Shown piece by piece: positions 21,679-30,477 of a DNA stretch of 64,000 nt. How positions within the stretch are numbered: the first letter of the stretch is position 1; every line of letters starts with the position of its first letter. The translations under genes were made by a program, and so were the position numbers. This DNA comes from Flavobacterium sp. 5 (lineage in GTDB: Bacteria > Bacteroidota > Bacteroidia > Flavobacteriales > Flavobacteriaceae): NCBI RefSeq assembly GCF_002813295.1, contig NZ_PHUE01000001.1, positions 3,844,001-3,908,000 on the forward strand, read 5' to 3'. The notes beneath the pieces were generated by a model that worked only from the letters and a program-made list of their open reading frames with translations, was not told the DNA's origin and did no database searches.

Positions 21679-22692
21679 TTATTTATCTGAAAAAACTGTT
21701 TTCCAATCGTTTTTCATATCCACAACATGCCATTTGTTTTTGGCAGCGGCGTTTAATGAAGCATTGTCTTTTTCCTTATAGCTATATTCCCTAATAGAAT
21801 CATTATGGTTTACTAACAATTGAAATGAAGGATATTTATTGCTTTGGCAATATTCAAGCATGGCAATATCTCCTGCACCGCCTTCATTACCGCAGGCAAA
21901 TACTGGACGTTGCCCAATATGTAATTGTATTCCGACTGGTTTTGCCGTTTTATCATTAAAATGATCTAAAGCTGGCTCTCTTAAGATGGTACGATTAGCT
22001 TCGTCAAATTTGTATTTGAACGAAGTTCCGACTACCTGATCTTTTGGAATTCCATAAAAATCTAACGATATACTACGAACTAATTCAACTGTACCTCCAG
22101 TAACAATAAAGGTTTTAAAACCATTTGCTCTCAAATAAGTAAGCAATTCCAATTGTGGTTGATAACGTATTTGTTTTAAAGGAACATTTTTGCCAGGGAA
22201 TTTTGTGATGGCAGCAAAATCTTTTGCATCCGCTTCAAAAGCATCTTCTGTTGTTCCAGTATGTGTAGCTGCAACAAGTTCTATCAATGCTTTTTCGCCT
22301 CCTTTTTCAAAATAGGTTTTGTCTTTCTCGACTACTGCTTTAAAAGGTTGTTTTTTGGCTAATTCAGGATTGGCTTCTACCATTTTTTTGACACGATAAA
22401 AAGCAAATAATTCCTGTACATAAGGCTTTTCAGCCCAAAGAGTTCCATCATTATCAAAAGTGGCAATTCTGTTTTCAACAGGAATAAAATCGGGACTTCC
22501 TTCTTTGGTTACTTTTTCTATATAAGCGATAATATCACTTTTTAAGGCTCCATCATTCCAACTTGGTAATGGATCTCCAACGATAGTAGTTTCTGATGGT
22601 TTGCTATCAGTAGTAGGTGTTACAGTTTCTGATTTTTTACAGGATATAAATAGGAATACGCCAAGTAGTGGATAAAATATCTTTCTGTTCAT
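21679..22692 (-). CDS. HAD superfamily hydrolase, lipoprotein
   Basis: A 337-residue exported lipoprotein (signal peptide MNRKIFYPLLGVFLFISC, lipid Cys18, then a Ser/Thr-rich linker). HAD motifs are present: motif I RIATFDNDGTLW with nucleophile Asp80 and Asp82, motif II in FKTFIVTGGTVELVR, and motif IV in GNEGGAGDIAMLEYC. Such periplasmic HAD proteins are phosphatases related to phosphoserine phosphatase. It follows the frameshifted sulfatase on the same strand after a terminator-like hairpin, so it may or may not share its transcript. It ends 32 bp from the right inverted repeat of the IS element. Substrate unknown. Confidence 0.88.
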   Translation of the reverse strand: MNRKIFYPLLGVFLFISCKKSETVTPTTDSKPSETTIVGDPLPSWNDGALKSDIIAYIEKVTKEGSPDFIPVENRIATFDNDGTLWAEKPYVQELFAFYRVKKMVEANPELAKKQPFKAVVEKDKTYFEKGGEKALIELVAATHTGTTEDAFEADAKDFAAITKFPGKNVPLKQIRYQPQLELLTYLRANGFKTFIVTGGTVELVRSISLDFYGIPKDQVVGTSFKYKFDEANRTILREPALDHFNDKTAKPVGIQLHIGQRPVFACGNEGGAGDIAMLEYCQSNKYPSFQLLVNHNDSIREYSYKEKDNASLNAAAKNKWHVVDMKNDWKTVFSDK

Positions 22693-22721
22693 AATTTTTT
22701 ATCTTTTTTAGTTAAAAGCAT

Positions 22722-22757
22722 AAAGGTTCAGATTGATGATACAATCCAAACCTTATA
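22722..22757 (-). terminator. Hairpin copy downstream of the first sulfatase
   Basis: AAGGTT..GATTG and CAATC..AACCTT form an imperfect stem around a short loop. It is nearly the same sequence as the better hairpin at 24417-24456, as expected if the sulfatase gene was duplicated together with its terminator. Confidence 0.6.
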
Positions 22758-22811
22758 CTGTTTTAAGATTGTTGTTTTTTCGTGTGTATCAACAAGGCAA
22801 TTTTTATTTAC

Positions 22812-24379
22812 TTAATTTTTTGTTGTTGGAGTCATTTTTCTCATTATTTCATCTAAGTTGAAACTTGCTGGTTTTTGTCTTGGAGGAAATTGTTTGAAAC
22901 TAGCCATCCAATTTGCAACGTATGCTGTCGCTCCGTATGTAAGGTAAACATGGTGAACCATCCAATCAGTATATTCGAATGAAGAAGGTCCTCGTTCAAA
23001 TGGATCTGCAAGTAAGTCGTATATCCTTGGCACCCTAAGTTTTGTGTAATCTCTAGCCCAAATATCAATTCCCTCATGATATTGCTCAATGAATGAAATT
23101 TTCCAACGTTGGTAGCGAAGTGCAAAAAAGTCGCCATCGTCACTCCAATACACAAATTCTTTACGTGGATCTTCTTTTACATCTCCTTTTAGGAATGGCA
23201 ACATATTATAACCATCGAGGTGAACTTTATACGTTTTACCATTCATAGTATATCCGTTCAAACATTTTTCAACTACGTCAGTCTGACCAGCTGCAGCACA
23301 AAGCGTAGGAATAACATCTTCATGAGCGAAGATGTCATTAGAAATAGATCCGGGCTTGGTTACTCCAGGCCAACGAATTAATGTAGGAGCTCTATAGCCT
23401 CCTTCCCAGTTGGTGGCTTTTTCTCCACGGAATGGTGTACTTCCCCCATCGGGCCATGTCATCATCTCAGCACCATTATCTGTTGTAAAAATCACAATGG
23501 TATTGTCGGCTATGCCAAGATCATCTATTTTTTTTAAGAGCTTGCCTACATTGTCGTCAAGTTCTGTCATAGCATCTGCTTCTAGTCCAAAACCTGTTTT
23601 TCCTTGGTAAGCAGGGCTAAGATGTGTGTTGATATGGCATCTTGTAGAATTATAATAACAGAAGAAAGGTTTTCCTGATTTGGATTGCTTATCCATATAG
23701 TCAATGGCAGCTGTAGTGAATTCAGTATCTATAGTTTCCATACGCTTTATAGTTAGCGCACCAGTATCTTCAATTTTTTGCTTTCCTATAGGGCCAAATT
23801 TTCCTTGTACAGTAGCGTCGTTTGAGGTTGTGGCATAAGAATGCATTACACCACGCGGACCAAACATCTCCTTGTATTTTGGATCTTTAGGATAATCAGG
23901 ATCTTCTGGTTCTTCTTCGGCATTGAGGTGATAGAGATTGCCGAAGAACTCATCAAATCCATGAGCCGTTGGCAGGAATTTGTTCAAATCACCCAAATGA
24001 TTTTTGCCAAACTGACCTGTAGAATAACCAAGTGCTTTTAGGAATTCTGCTATAGAAGGATCTTCCGCACTTAGGCCAATATCAGAACCCGGGATTCCTA
24101 CTTTGGTGAGTCCTGTACGAATAGGTGATTGTCCTGTGACAAAAGCTGCGCGACCAGCGGTACAGCTTTGTTGCGCATACCAAGTATTGAATTTCATTCC
24201 TTCTTTAGCGATTCGGTCAATATTTGGTGTCATATATCCCATCATGCCCTGGTTGTAACAACTGGTGTTAAACCATCCAATATCATCACCCATTATAATG
24301 AGGATGTTTGGTTTTTTTGTGCTGTAATAGTATGAACTATCACTAACATCAATATTGTCAAAAAGTTTGTTTTTTTCAT
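22812..24379 (-). CDS. Arylsulfatase, frameshifted in an A7 tract after the signal peptide
   Basis: A sulfatase hydrolysing sulfate esters with a formylglycine residue made from Cys. The continuous frame (22812-24293) lacks an export signal. Upstream, from the ATG at 24379, a second frame encodes KKTNFLTILMLVIVHTITAQ, nearly the same signal peptide as the neighbouring sulfatase, but it shifts out of frame at an A7 run (24318-24312). The sister gene has A8 at the same place, and one more base would restore a 522-residue exported enzyme. The body is intact: metal ligands GDDIGWF, the maturation motif SCTAGRAAF, and TTDNGAEMMTWPDGG. It is either a broken gene, a homopolymer sequencing error, or a slippage-controlled gene. 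Confidence 0.85.
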
Positions 24380-24416
24380 AATCGGTGAAAAATTAAGTTA
24401 ATTACTGAAAAAGTAT

Positions 24417-24456
24417 AAAGGTTCAGATTGATAATACAATCCGAACCTTTATTATT
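24417..24456 (-). terminator. Rho-independent terminator after the second sulfatase
   Basis: Arms AAAGGTTC and GAACCTTT, extended by GATTG/CAATC with one mismatch, about ten bases past the stop at 24466. A near-copy follows the first sulfatase. Confidence 0.75.
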
Positions 24457-24465
24457 TATTGTGGT

Positions 24466-26124
24466 TTATTTTTTCTTTTTATCGGCAGCAGGTTCGGGTT
24501 GTCCATTTTCTTTAGATAAAATGTTTTTCTCGATATACTGTTTTGCTTTAATATCTTTTATGGTTTCTTCCATAATAGTATAAGCAGAGAAACTTGGTGG
24601 AATTGAGCGAGGTGGAAATTCTTTGAAGGTTTCTGCAAATACTACAACATCCTGAATGGCTCCATACATTAATTGTACGTGGTTCATTTGCCAATCCCAG
24701 AAGGTGTTTGAGGTAATATCTGCTCTTTCAAAAGGATCTTGGAATAAATTGAATATCTTTTGTAAACGCAATTTGGTAAATGGCTCTGCCCAAACGCCTA
24801 ATGTACCTCCTAAACGTTGTTCTGCAAAAACATATTTATAATCACCTTCACGTAATCCTACTAAAAGTCCGTCGTCATCTGTATAGAAGAATTTATCTCT
24901 GGCGCTTTTTGGTGTTTTGCCTCGAAGGAAATCACTTTGATCAAAACCATCCAAATGTACTTTGTAATTTTTGCCGTTTGCAGTGTATCCTGTTATTAGT
25001 TTTTTTACCAAATCAGGCTCTCCAGCAATGGACGCTAGAGTAGGCATCCAATCGTTGTGACTCATGATTTCATTAGTTACTGTTCCTGGTTTGATAACAC
25101 CAGGCCAACGTACGATGCAAGGAACTCTATAAGCGCCTTCCCAGTTTGTATTTTTTTCTGAACGAAAAGGTGTCATGGCACCATCTGGCCAGGTATTCAT
25201 GTGTGGGCCGTTGTCTGTAGAGTATACCACTATCGTATTATCAGCAATACCTAAATCATCTAAGGCTTTTAATATATCGCCAACAGTAATATCGTGTTCG
25301 ATCATACCATCGATGTATTCGCTATCACCATGCGTATATTTTCCTCTGTGTTCTGCGCGTACGTGTGTACGAAGGTGCATACGTGTAGCATTAAACCAAC
25401 AGAAAAATGGTTTGCCTGCCGAGTTTTGTCTTTTAATAAAGTCGATAGCAGCTGCTGACGTTTCATCATCAATAGTTTCCATTCTTTTTTTTGTAAGAGC
25501 ACCTGTATCTTCAATTTTTTGTTTACCTACTTTTCCAAAACGTGCATCAGTTACAGTTGCGTCGTCAGTATTAGTAGCTGTACATTTTAAGACACCTCTT
25601 GGTCCGTATTTTTTTAGATATTCAGGATCTTTAGGATAGTCTGGTAATTCAGGCTCTTCTTCAGCATTTAAGTGATATAGATTGCCGAAGAATTCATCAA
25701 AACCATTTACAGTTGGTAAACTTTCGTTTCTGTCACCCACGTGATTTTTACCAAATTGCCCAGTTGTATAACCCAATTGTTTCATAATTCCACCAATGGA
25801 GGGGTCTAATTGGCTCATACCCATTGGGGCACCAGGAAAACCAACTTTAGTAAGTCCTGTACGAAGACCATGTTGCCCAGTTAGGAATGCAGCGCGTCCA
25901 GCCGTACAACTTTGTTCACCATAATAATGCAAAAATCGCTCACCTTCATTAGCCAAACGGTCAATATTAGGAGTTGTGTATCCCATGACACCATCGCTAT
26001 AAGCACTAATGTTGGTTGTACCAATATCATCACCCCAAATAATCAGGATGTTTGGTTTTTTTTGTGCGCAAATAGTATGTACTACCACTAATAGCAATAC
26101 TGTCAAGAAGTTTGTTTTTTTCAT
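24466..26124 (-). CDS. Arylsulfatase (intact paralogue)
   Basis: A 552-residue exported sulfatase: signal peptide ending in VHTICAQ, then KKPNILIIWGDDIG (metal-binding Asp pair), and the maturation motif QSCTAGRAAFLTGQ with the Cys to be converted to formylglycine at position 73. Ala replaces the Pro of the classical CxPxR, which formylglycine enzymes accept. Further blocks are the metal-binding YSTDNGPHMNTWPDG and GKNHVGDRNESLPTVNGFDEFFGNLYHLNAEEEPE. It closely resembles the gene at 22812-24379 and lies 305 bp from the FGE gene on the same strand. Substrate, whether sulfated glycan or aryl sulfate, cannot be told. Confidence 0.95.
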   Translation of the reverse strand: MKKTNFLTVLLLVVVHTICAQKKPNILIIWGDDIGTTNISAYSDGVMGYTTPNIDRLANEGERFLHYYGEQSCTAGRAAFLTGQHGLRTGLTKVGFPGAPMGMSQLDPSIGGIMKQLGYTTGQFGKNHVGDRNESLPTVNGFDEFFGNLYHLNAEEEPELPDYPKDPEYLKKYGPRGVLKCTATNTDDATVTDARFGKVGKQKIEDTGALTKKRMETIDDETSAAAIDFIKRQNSAGKPFFCWFNATRMHLRTHVRAEHRGKYTHGDSEYIDGMIEHDITVGDILKALDDLGIADNTIVVYSTDNGPHMNTWPDGAMTPFRSEKNTNWEGAYRVPCIVRWPGVIKPGTVTNEIMSHNDWMPTLASIAGEPDLVKKLITGYTANGKNYKVHLDGFDQSDFLRGKTPKSARDKFFYTDDDGLLVGLREGDYKYVFAEQRLGGTLGVWAEPFTKLRLQKIFNLFQDPFERADITSNTFWDWQMNHVQLMYGAIQDVVVFAETFKEFPPRSIPPSFSAYTIMEETIKDIKAKQYIEKNILSKENGQPEPAADKKKK

Positions 26125-26429
26125 AATTGGTAAAAAATTAAATTGATTAAATTAATTAGTAACAAAAACGCAGGTTAAATCTATCGGTAAAAATTAGGGT
26201 AGGGGTGTAGAATAATTAATTTCTACAGTTTAAGAAGTATTGTTAAATAGGAGCGGAGTATTCATTTTTATTAATTTTTTAAGTGTTTTTAATAAAAAAA
26301 ATAATATAACTTATTCAAATATAAGTAATTATATGTTTCTCTTGTAGAAAAATATAAAATATTTATCTTACAAGAATTACTTTTATTTATTTTGAATGTT
26401 TGTTTTTGAAATAGATAAGTGTTCTGGAT
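26125..26429. other. Spacer between the FGE and sulfatase genes
   Basis: About 305 bases without a gene. A compound hairpin is possible: AAGTAATT (26323-26330) with AATTACTT (26375-26382), and inside it CTTGTA (26341-26346) with TACAAG (26369-26374). It follows the FGE stop on the minus strand and might terminate or process that transcript. Confidence 0.45.
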
Positions 26430-27533
26430 CTATTTTTTGTCTTGCACACATCGAAAACCAATATGTGAAGCTCCAGAATCATAAGCTGTTCCTCTACGTG
26501 CCGCAGGACGGAAGTTTGTACAATAATTATCCGTACAAAGGAATGAGCCTCCTTTGGTTACTCGTTTGATGGCATAAGGCTCAGAAGGGTCATACCATTT
26601 TTCAGGTCCTTTAGGGTTGTCTAAAGTTTTATTTTTATCTATTTTTTTATAATAGTCAGCATCGTACCAATCAGCACACCATTCCCAAGCGTTACCGATC
26701 ATATCATATAAACCATATCCATTTGCAGGAAAACTTTCTACAGGAGAGGTTGTCTTAAATCCGTCTTCAGCAATACCTCCTTCAGGAAATTTACCTTGGA
26801 ATGTGTTTGCCATAATTTTTCCATCACACTTAAACTGATCTCCCCAGGCATATCGTTTTTGGGCTAATCCACCTCGCGCAGCAAATTCCCACTCAGCTTC
26901 TGTTGGAAGTCTTTTTTTAGCCCATTTGCAATACGCTAGAGCATCATCATAAGCGATTTGTACTACGGGATGATTCATACGATCCGTTATATTGCTTTTT
27001 GGTCCTTCTGGATGTTTCCAATCTGCTCCTGGTACAAATGACCACCATTGAAATATATCATCCTCCGTTACTTTATGGTTCGGAGGAGTAAATACTAAAG
27101 ATGCAGGAATTAGTTCTGCCTCAGTAGGTTTTGGGGTTCCAGGAGGCACTTGTTTTTTAATTTGGTTCCAATCTGGTTTTTTTTCGGCAATAGTTACATA
27201 TCCTGTAGCATCTACAAATTTTTTGAATTGTGTGTTTGTTACTTCAGTTACATCCATAAAAAAACCATTAACACGAACAGGATGTGATGGTTTTTCTGGA
27301 GCATAAGCTTCTTCTTCATCTGTACCCATCATAAATTCATTTCCAGGAATCCATACCATGCCTTCTGGAGCAGCTACTTTTGTAGCAAAACGAGATGGAG
27401 TTTTTTCACAACTTAAAGTATTAGTATCAGAAGCGCTTGCAGAAGTTGTTTTTTTTTCAAGTTTAGAGTCTTGTTGTTTACAAGAATTGAAACTAATTAT
27501 AATAATAAATACTAAAAATTGAAACTGCTTCAT
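26430..27533 (-). CDS. Formylglycine-generating enzyme (SUMF1-type), exported lipoprotein
   Basis: FGE oxidises the Cys of CxPxR or CxAxR in sulfatases to formylglycine using O2 and copper. The 367-residue protein starts at the ATG at 27533, giving the lipoprotein signal KQFQFLVFIIIISFNSC. The FGE fold shows GMVWIPGNEFMMGTDEEEAYAPEKPSHPVRVNGFFMDVTEVTN, RLPTEAEWEFAARGG, YGLYDMIGNAWEWCADWY and GGSFLCTDNYCTNFRPAARRG. Cys333 and Cys338 correspond to the copper-binding pair of true FGEs, so this is probably not one of the non-catalytic FGE-fold proteins. It is upstream of and co-directional with both sulfatases. An exported FGE implies that modification takes place outside the cytoplasm. Confidence 0.92.
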   Translation of the reverse strand: MKQFQFLVFIIIISFNSCKQQDSKLEKKTTSASASDTNTLSCEKTPSRFATKVAAPEGMVWIPGNEFMMGTDEEEAYAPEKPSHPVRVNGFFMDVTEVTNTQFKKFVDATGYVTIAEKKPDWNQIKKQVPPGTPKPTEAELIPASLVFTPPNHKVTEDDIFQWWSFVPGADWKHPEGPKSNITDRMNHPVVQIAYDDALAYCKWAKKRLPTEAEWEFAARGGLAQKRYAWGDQFKCDGKIMANTFQGKFPEGGIAEDGFKTTSPVESFPANGYGLYDMIGNAWEWCADWYDADYYKKIDKNKTLDNPKGPEKWYDPSEPYAIKRVTKGGSFLCTDNYCTNFRPAARRGTAYDSGASHIGFRCVQDKK

Positions 27534-27652
27534 TTTGGGTGATTTTAAGGTAACAATTGTATATTTGATTATTAAAATAGTGGAAAAGTCATACACAAAC
27601 TTACTTAAACAAAATGTAATATCCTAATTATATTATGGTTAAGTAATTGTCT

Positions 27653-28123
27653 TTATTTGATTTCTTTTTGCATTATGTTTAATTCATTTTCAAGTTTATC
27701 GAAGTTTTCTTCATTTTTGTCAATCACAAAAGGCTTTAGTTTGTTGCATTCTTCAACTGAACTAAAAAGCATTTTAAAAACGATTTTTGTTTTCTCTTCA
27801 GATACTTGTTCAAATGTTGTCAATATCTGAAATAGTGGTTTGGAATGACGTTTCCATGCAATTAATGAGGGTTTCTCTATTTTGATAAATTCACATTCAT
27901 TAGCGTAATTTCCTTTGTCTGGTCCATGCATAATGAAGCTCCATTTTCCACCTACTTGGAAATCAAATTCATTAAAAGTGTTTGTGAAACCTGTTGGGCC
28001 CCACCATTTTTTTAGATGGTCTGGTTCTGACCAGGCTCTATAAACTAATTCTCTTGAGAAGTTTACAATTCTAGTGCTTACAATTTCAGAGTCTGGGGTT
28101 GTTGTTATGATTTCTGTAGCCAT
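27653..28123 (-). CDS. SRPBCC/AHSA1-like (START superfamily) protein
   Basis: A 156-residue cytoplasmic protein of the AHSA1 group. Characteristic blocks are STRIVNFSRELVYRAWSEPDHLKKWWGPTGFTNTFNEFDFQVGGKWSFIMHGPDGNY-type sequence (here KGNYANE) and LTTFEQVSEEKTKIVFKMLF, followed by the terminal helix. The WWGPxGF motif is highly typical. These proteins bind ligands in a helix-grip cavity; the AHSA1 name comes from the Hsp90 activator but is not evidence for that role. Single gene next to a repeat-filled spacer. Confidence 0.88.
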   Translation of the reverse strand: MATEIITTTPDSEIVSTRIVNFSRELVYRAWSEPDHLKKWWGPTGFTNTFNEFDFQVGGKWSFIMHGPDKGNYANECEFIKIEKPSLIAWKRHSKPLFQILTTFEQVSEEKTKIVFKMLFSSVEECNKLKPFVIDKNEENFDKLENELNIMQKEIK

Positions 28124-28140
28124 TTGGAATTGTTTTAATT

Positions 28141-28380
28141 ATTAATCTGAACTCGATTATTAATATGTTTTTATATTTCGCTCCTATGGAACTCTGGTAT
28201 AATAAGCTGTTATTTATTTCTATAAATATCCTGTCACTCTGTGACTAAATTCAATGTTGGTTAAGAAACTTTAGCTCCATAAGAGCATACTATTTATAGA
28301 TTTATAGAAGTTCAAAATGGCAGTGTTTTTTAAGCTCCATCGGAGCTACATCTATTTTAATAATCGAGCTCAGGTTATTA
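28141..28380. repeat. Candidate miniature repeat element with imperfect terminal inverted repeats
   Basis: The left end (28144-28162, reading TAATCTGAACTCGATTATTAA) and the right end (28355-28380) are imperfectly inverted: the latter reverse-complemented is TAATAACCTGAGCTCGATTA followed by TTAAAAT. Inside are several GCTCC/GGAGC motifs, including a small hairpin AGCTCC-ATC-GGAGCT near 28333. The 240-bp unit has no gene. This resembles REP or MITE-like elements described from flavobacteria. Confidence 0.55.
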
Positions 28381-28386
28381 CTTCTT

Positions 28387-28923
28387 TTATTTGTTTATTG
28401 AATTTTTGAAGGCAATCGTAAATTTAGTAAATTCTTTTTTTGTTCTATCGTCTATAAAATCACCTTGCTCGTTTATCTTTCCTTTTATTCCTTGAATTAA
28501 TAATGTTGTTTCGTTGATGAATTTTGTCATGACAGTTTTCATAATCAATTGTAATTCTTCGTGGCCTTTTTGACCACTTGCAGAAGCAGTTATAAGTCCG
28601 ATTGGTTTGTCTGTGAAAACTGTTGTAGAAACACACCATTCAATTGCGTTTTTCAGCCCGCTTGGAATACTAAAAACATATTCGGGAGTACAAATTACGA
28701 TTCCGTCTGAATTTTCAATATTCTTTCTAAATTCAACTATTTCTTTAGGAGGATTGTCTGCTGAAAGCTCTGGGTCAAAATGGGGAAGTGTTTTTAAGTC
28801 TTTAAAAATGGTTAAATTAAAGTAGTCTTCAGTTAATGTAGCAAAATTGTTTACAAGTTTCTCGTTTGCCGAATTATTGCTTGCACTTCCTATAATTATA
28901 AATATATTTTTCTTGTCTGTCAT
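28387..28923 (-). CDS. NADPH-dependent FMN reductase family protein
   Basis: A 178-residue flavodoxin-like protein. FMN-binding elements: IIIGSASNNSANEKLV (phosphate loop), then the acidic LKTLPHFDPELSADNPPKEI and ICTPEYVFSIPSGLKNAIEW, which is the hallmark of the family (tPEYn.s.pg.lKnaiDw). GLITASASGQKGHEELQLIMK follows. Such enzymes reduce FMN, quinones, chromate or azo dyes. Single gene between a repeat and an SRPBCC gene; no obvious regulator. Confidence 0.93.
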   Translation of the reverse strand: MTDKKNIFIIIGSASNNSANEKLVNNFATLTEDYFNLTIFKDLKTLPHFDPELSADNPPKEIVEFRKNIENSDGIVICTPEYVFSIPSGLKNAIEWCVSTTVFTDKPIGLITASASGQKGHEELQLIMKTVMTKFINETTLLIQGIKGKINEQGDFIDDRTKKEFTKFTIAFKNSINK

Positions 28924-28994
28924 CTTTTTTGCTGATCAGTTCCTTATTCTATTGAGTTTTGAAATCGAAGTAGAAATTTTTTGTGATGTATTTT

Positions 28995-29417
28995 TTAATT
29001 GGTTTCAGCAATTTGTTTTAGCATTTGCAAAATTGGATTCTCTTCACCTTGCTCACTTTCCTGAACTGCATTTGGTCTCTTGTCTTCTTGTGTTATTTCA
29101 AGAAGTGTCTGTTCGTTATCGGATGACAAAGTGTAAATCATTTCAAAATAATTTTCAGGTCTGTCTTCTAGTTCAGGTCTGGGTGCAAATAGAGAGTATC
29201 GCAATTTTTCAGTAGGTGTAAATTCTAAAACGGTTCCCCATTGTTCAAATATTTTGTCTTCCCATTCGGTTACAAATCGTATAGAACTTCCAACTTCCCA
29301 AGTGGTTTGTAATTTGCTTCCATACTGCCATAGCTTCACAAATTCGGCTTTGGTCAAGGTGTCCCATACTTTTTGTTTTGATGCATTGATTTTTATTCTA
29401 GAAATATTAGCTGCCAT
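28995..29417 (-). CDS. SRPBCC domain protein
   Basis: A 140-residue helix-grip protein: ANISRIKINASKQKVWDTLTKAEFVKLWQYGSKLQTTWEVGSSIRFVTEWEDKIFEQWG followed by TVLEFTPTEKLRYSLF. The pattern KvWdaLT-x-pe-lv-kxW-y matches AHSA1/START-like proteins. It lies 71 bp from the FMN reductase on the same strand and upstream of it, so the two could be co-transcribed. Ligand and role are unknown. Confidence 0.88.
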   Translation of the reverse strand: MAANISRIKINASKQKVWDTLTKAEFVKLWQYGSKLQTTWEVGSSIRFVTEWEDKIFEQWGTVLEFTPTEKLRYSLFAPRPELEDRPENYFEMIYTLSSDNEQTLLEITQEDKRPNAVQESEQGEENPILQMLKQIAETN

Positions 29418-29554
29418 ATTTTAAGTTTTAATGATTTTTTGAAATTCCTTTTAGTTATAGAGTTAATTTCAAATTTAATAAAATAATCGTTTTGGAATGT
29501 GTCGATAATATGTCAAATTTATTTTAGAAGTAATTATTTTGTTTTTTTAAAGAC

Positions 29555-29586
29555 AAAAAAAAGCTCTGAAATTTATCTCAGAGCTT
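29555..29586 (-). terminator. Rho-independent terminator after the outer-membrane protein gene
   Basis: Arms AAGCTCTGA (29561-29569) and TCAGAGCTT (29578-29586) with an 8-base loop; the plus-strand A-run before it gives U-rich sequence on the minus transcript, 24 bases past the stop at 29611. Confidence 0.88.
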
Positions 29587-29610
29587 ATTTGTATCAGCAA
29601 AATGATTGTA

Positions 29611-30045
29611 TTATAACTTCACCGTTAGTCCAATTGCAGGAGACAGGCCAGAAACATTTCCGCCGGCAATCTCTACGTATACACCCCATTTATCATTCCA
29701 GAACCAACGTCCTCCAACTTGTAGACCAAGGTTAATGTCACTTTCATCGTTATCATTATCGCCCATATAAACTGAATAACCAAGATTTGCACCTCCATAA
29801 ACATCCCATGCGGGATCTGTGATTTCAAATACATTATCAAAATAATAGTTGGCCTTAACTCCTATGTTTAACCAATCAAGGTCAAAATTGGTTCCAATTC
29901 CGGGAGCAATGGTAATATCTTTATGGACAGGGATTTCATAATTAATACCTAAAAGCCCAAAGTTTAATTCTTGTCGGGCCTGTCCAAATACATTTGCAAA
30001 ACTGAATGATAGTGCAAAAACAAATAATAATGTTATTTTTTTCAT
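29611..30045 (-). CDS. Small outer-membrane beta-barrel protein
   Basis: A 144-residue exported protein: signal peptide MKKITLLFVFALSFSFANVFGQ, then repeated amphipathic strands (ELNFGLLGINYEIPV, ITIAPGIGTNFDLDWLNIGVKANYYF, YGGANLGYSVYMG, INLGLQVGGRWFW, YVEIAGGNV) and a C-terminal GLTVKL, a typical closing strand. About eight strands are expected. Small barrels of this kind are common and mostly uncharacterised in Bacteroidetes. A TACATTTG box lies on the minus strand at 30080-30073, 28 bases before the start, and may be its -7 element. Confidence 0.82.
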   Translation of the reverse strand: MKKITLLFVFALSFSFANVFGQARQELNFGLLGINYEIPVHKDITIAPGIGTNFDLDWLNIGVKANYYFDNVFEITDPAWDVYGGANLGYSVYMGDNDNDESDINLGLQVGGRWFWNDKWGVYVEIAGGNVSGLSPAIGLTVKL

Positions 30046-30477
30046 GATGTTTTTGATTTAAAAGGTTATAAACAAATGTAAATATATTTTTTTTAACATA
30101 TTTGTAATTTGCTTATTTAGTGTGAATTATGTAACTTTTAATGATTTAAATAATACAATTGTCATTAGAATTAAAAATTTTATTAAAAATAAAATGAATA
30201 TATTAGTATTGGTACTATTGAGATAAAGAACATCTCGTTTTGTGATTTGATAAAAAACAAAAGATGCAGAAAAAATAAATTTGAAAGTATTTAAAATGTC
30301 GTTATGCAACAGTACTCTATCTAGTTAACTGTCTGTTGGATTAATGATATCTCTATATCTGTTTTTCAGTAGAAAATTGGCTTCAATTTTTCGATTACAT
30401 AATATTGCATTTGAATTCTGGTAGAAAAAGTTGAAAGTATGAAAGTCCGCACAGACTAGTAATTTTAATTATTGTTT
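30046..30477. other. Intergenic region between two outer-membrane protein genes
   Basis: 432 bases with no supported gene. A 60-codon minus-strand frame at 30127-30309 is low-complexity, hydrophobic and has no family resemblance, so I do not call it. A candidate -7 box TACATTTG (30080-30073, minus) belongs to the gene ending at 29611. Confidence 0.4.

Noticed and set aside
25175-25639. 154-codon plus-strand frame inside the sulfatase gene
   Set aside because: Antisense shadow of a well-supported sulfatase; no start context or domain.
30127-30309. 60-codon minus-strand frame in the 30.1-kb gap
   Set aside because: Hydrophobic, low complexity, no promoter or family support; AT-rich sequence makes such frames common.
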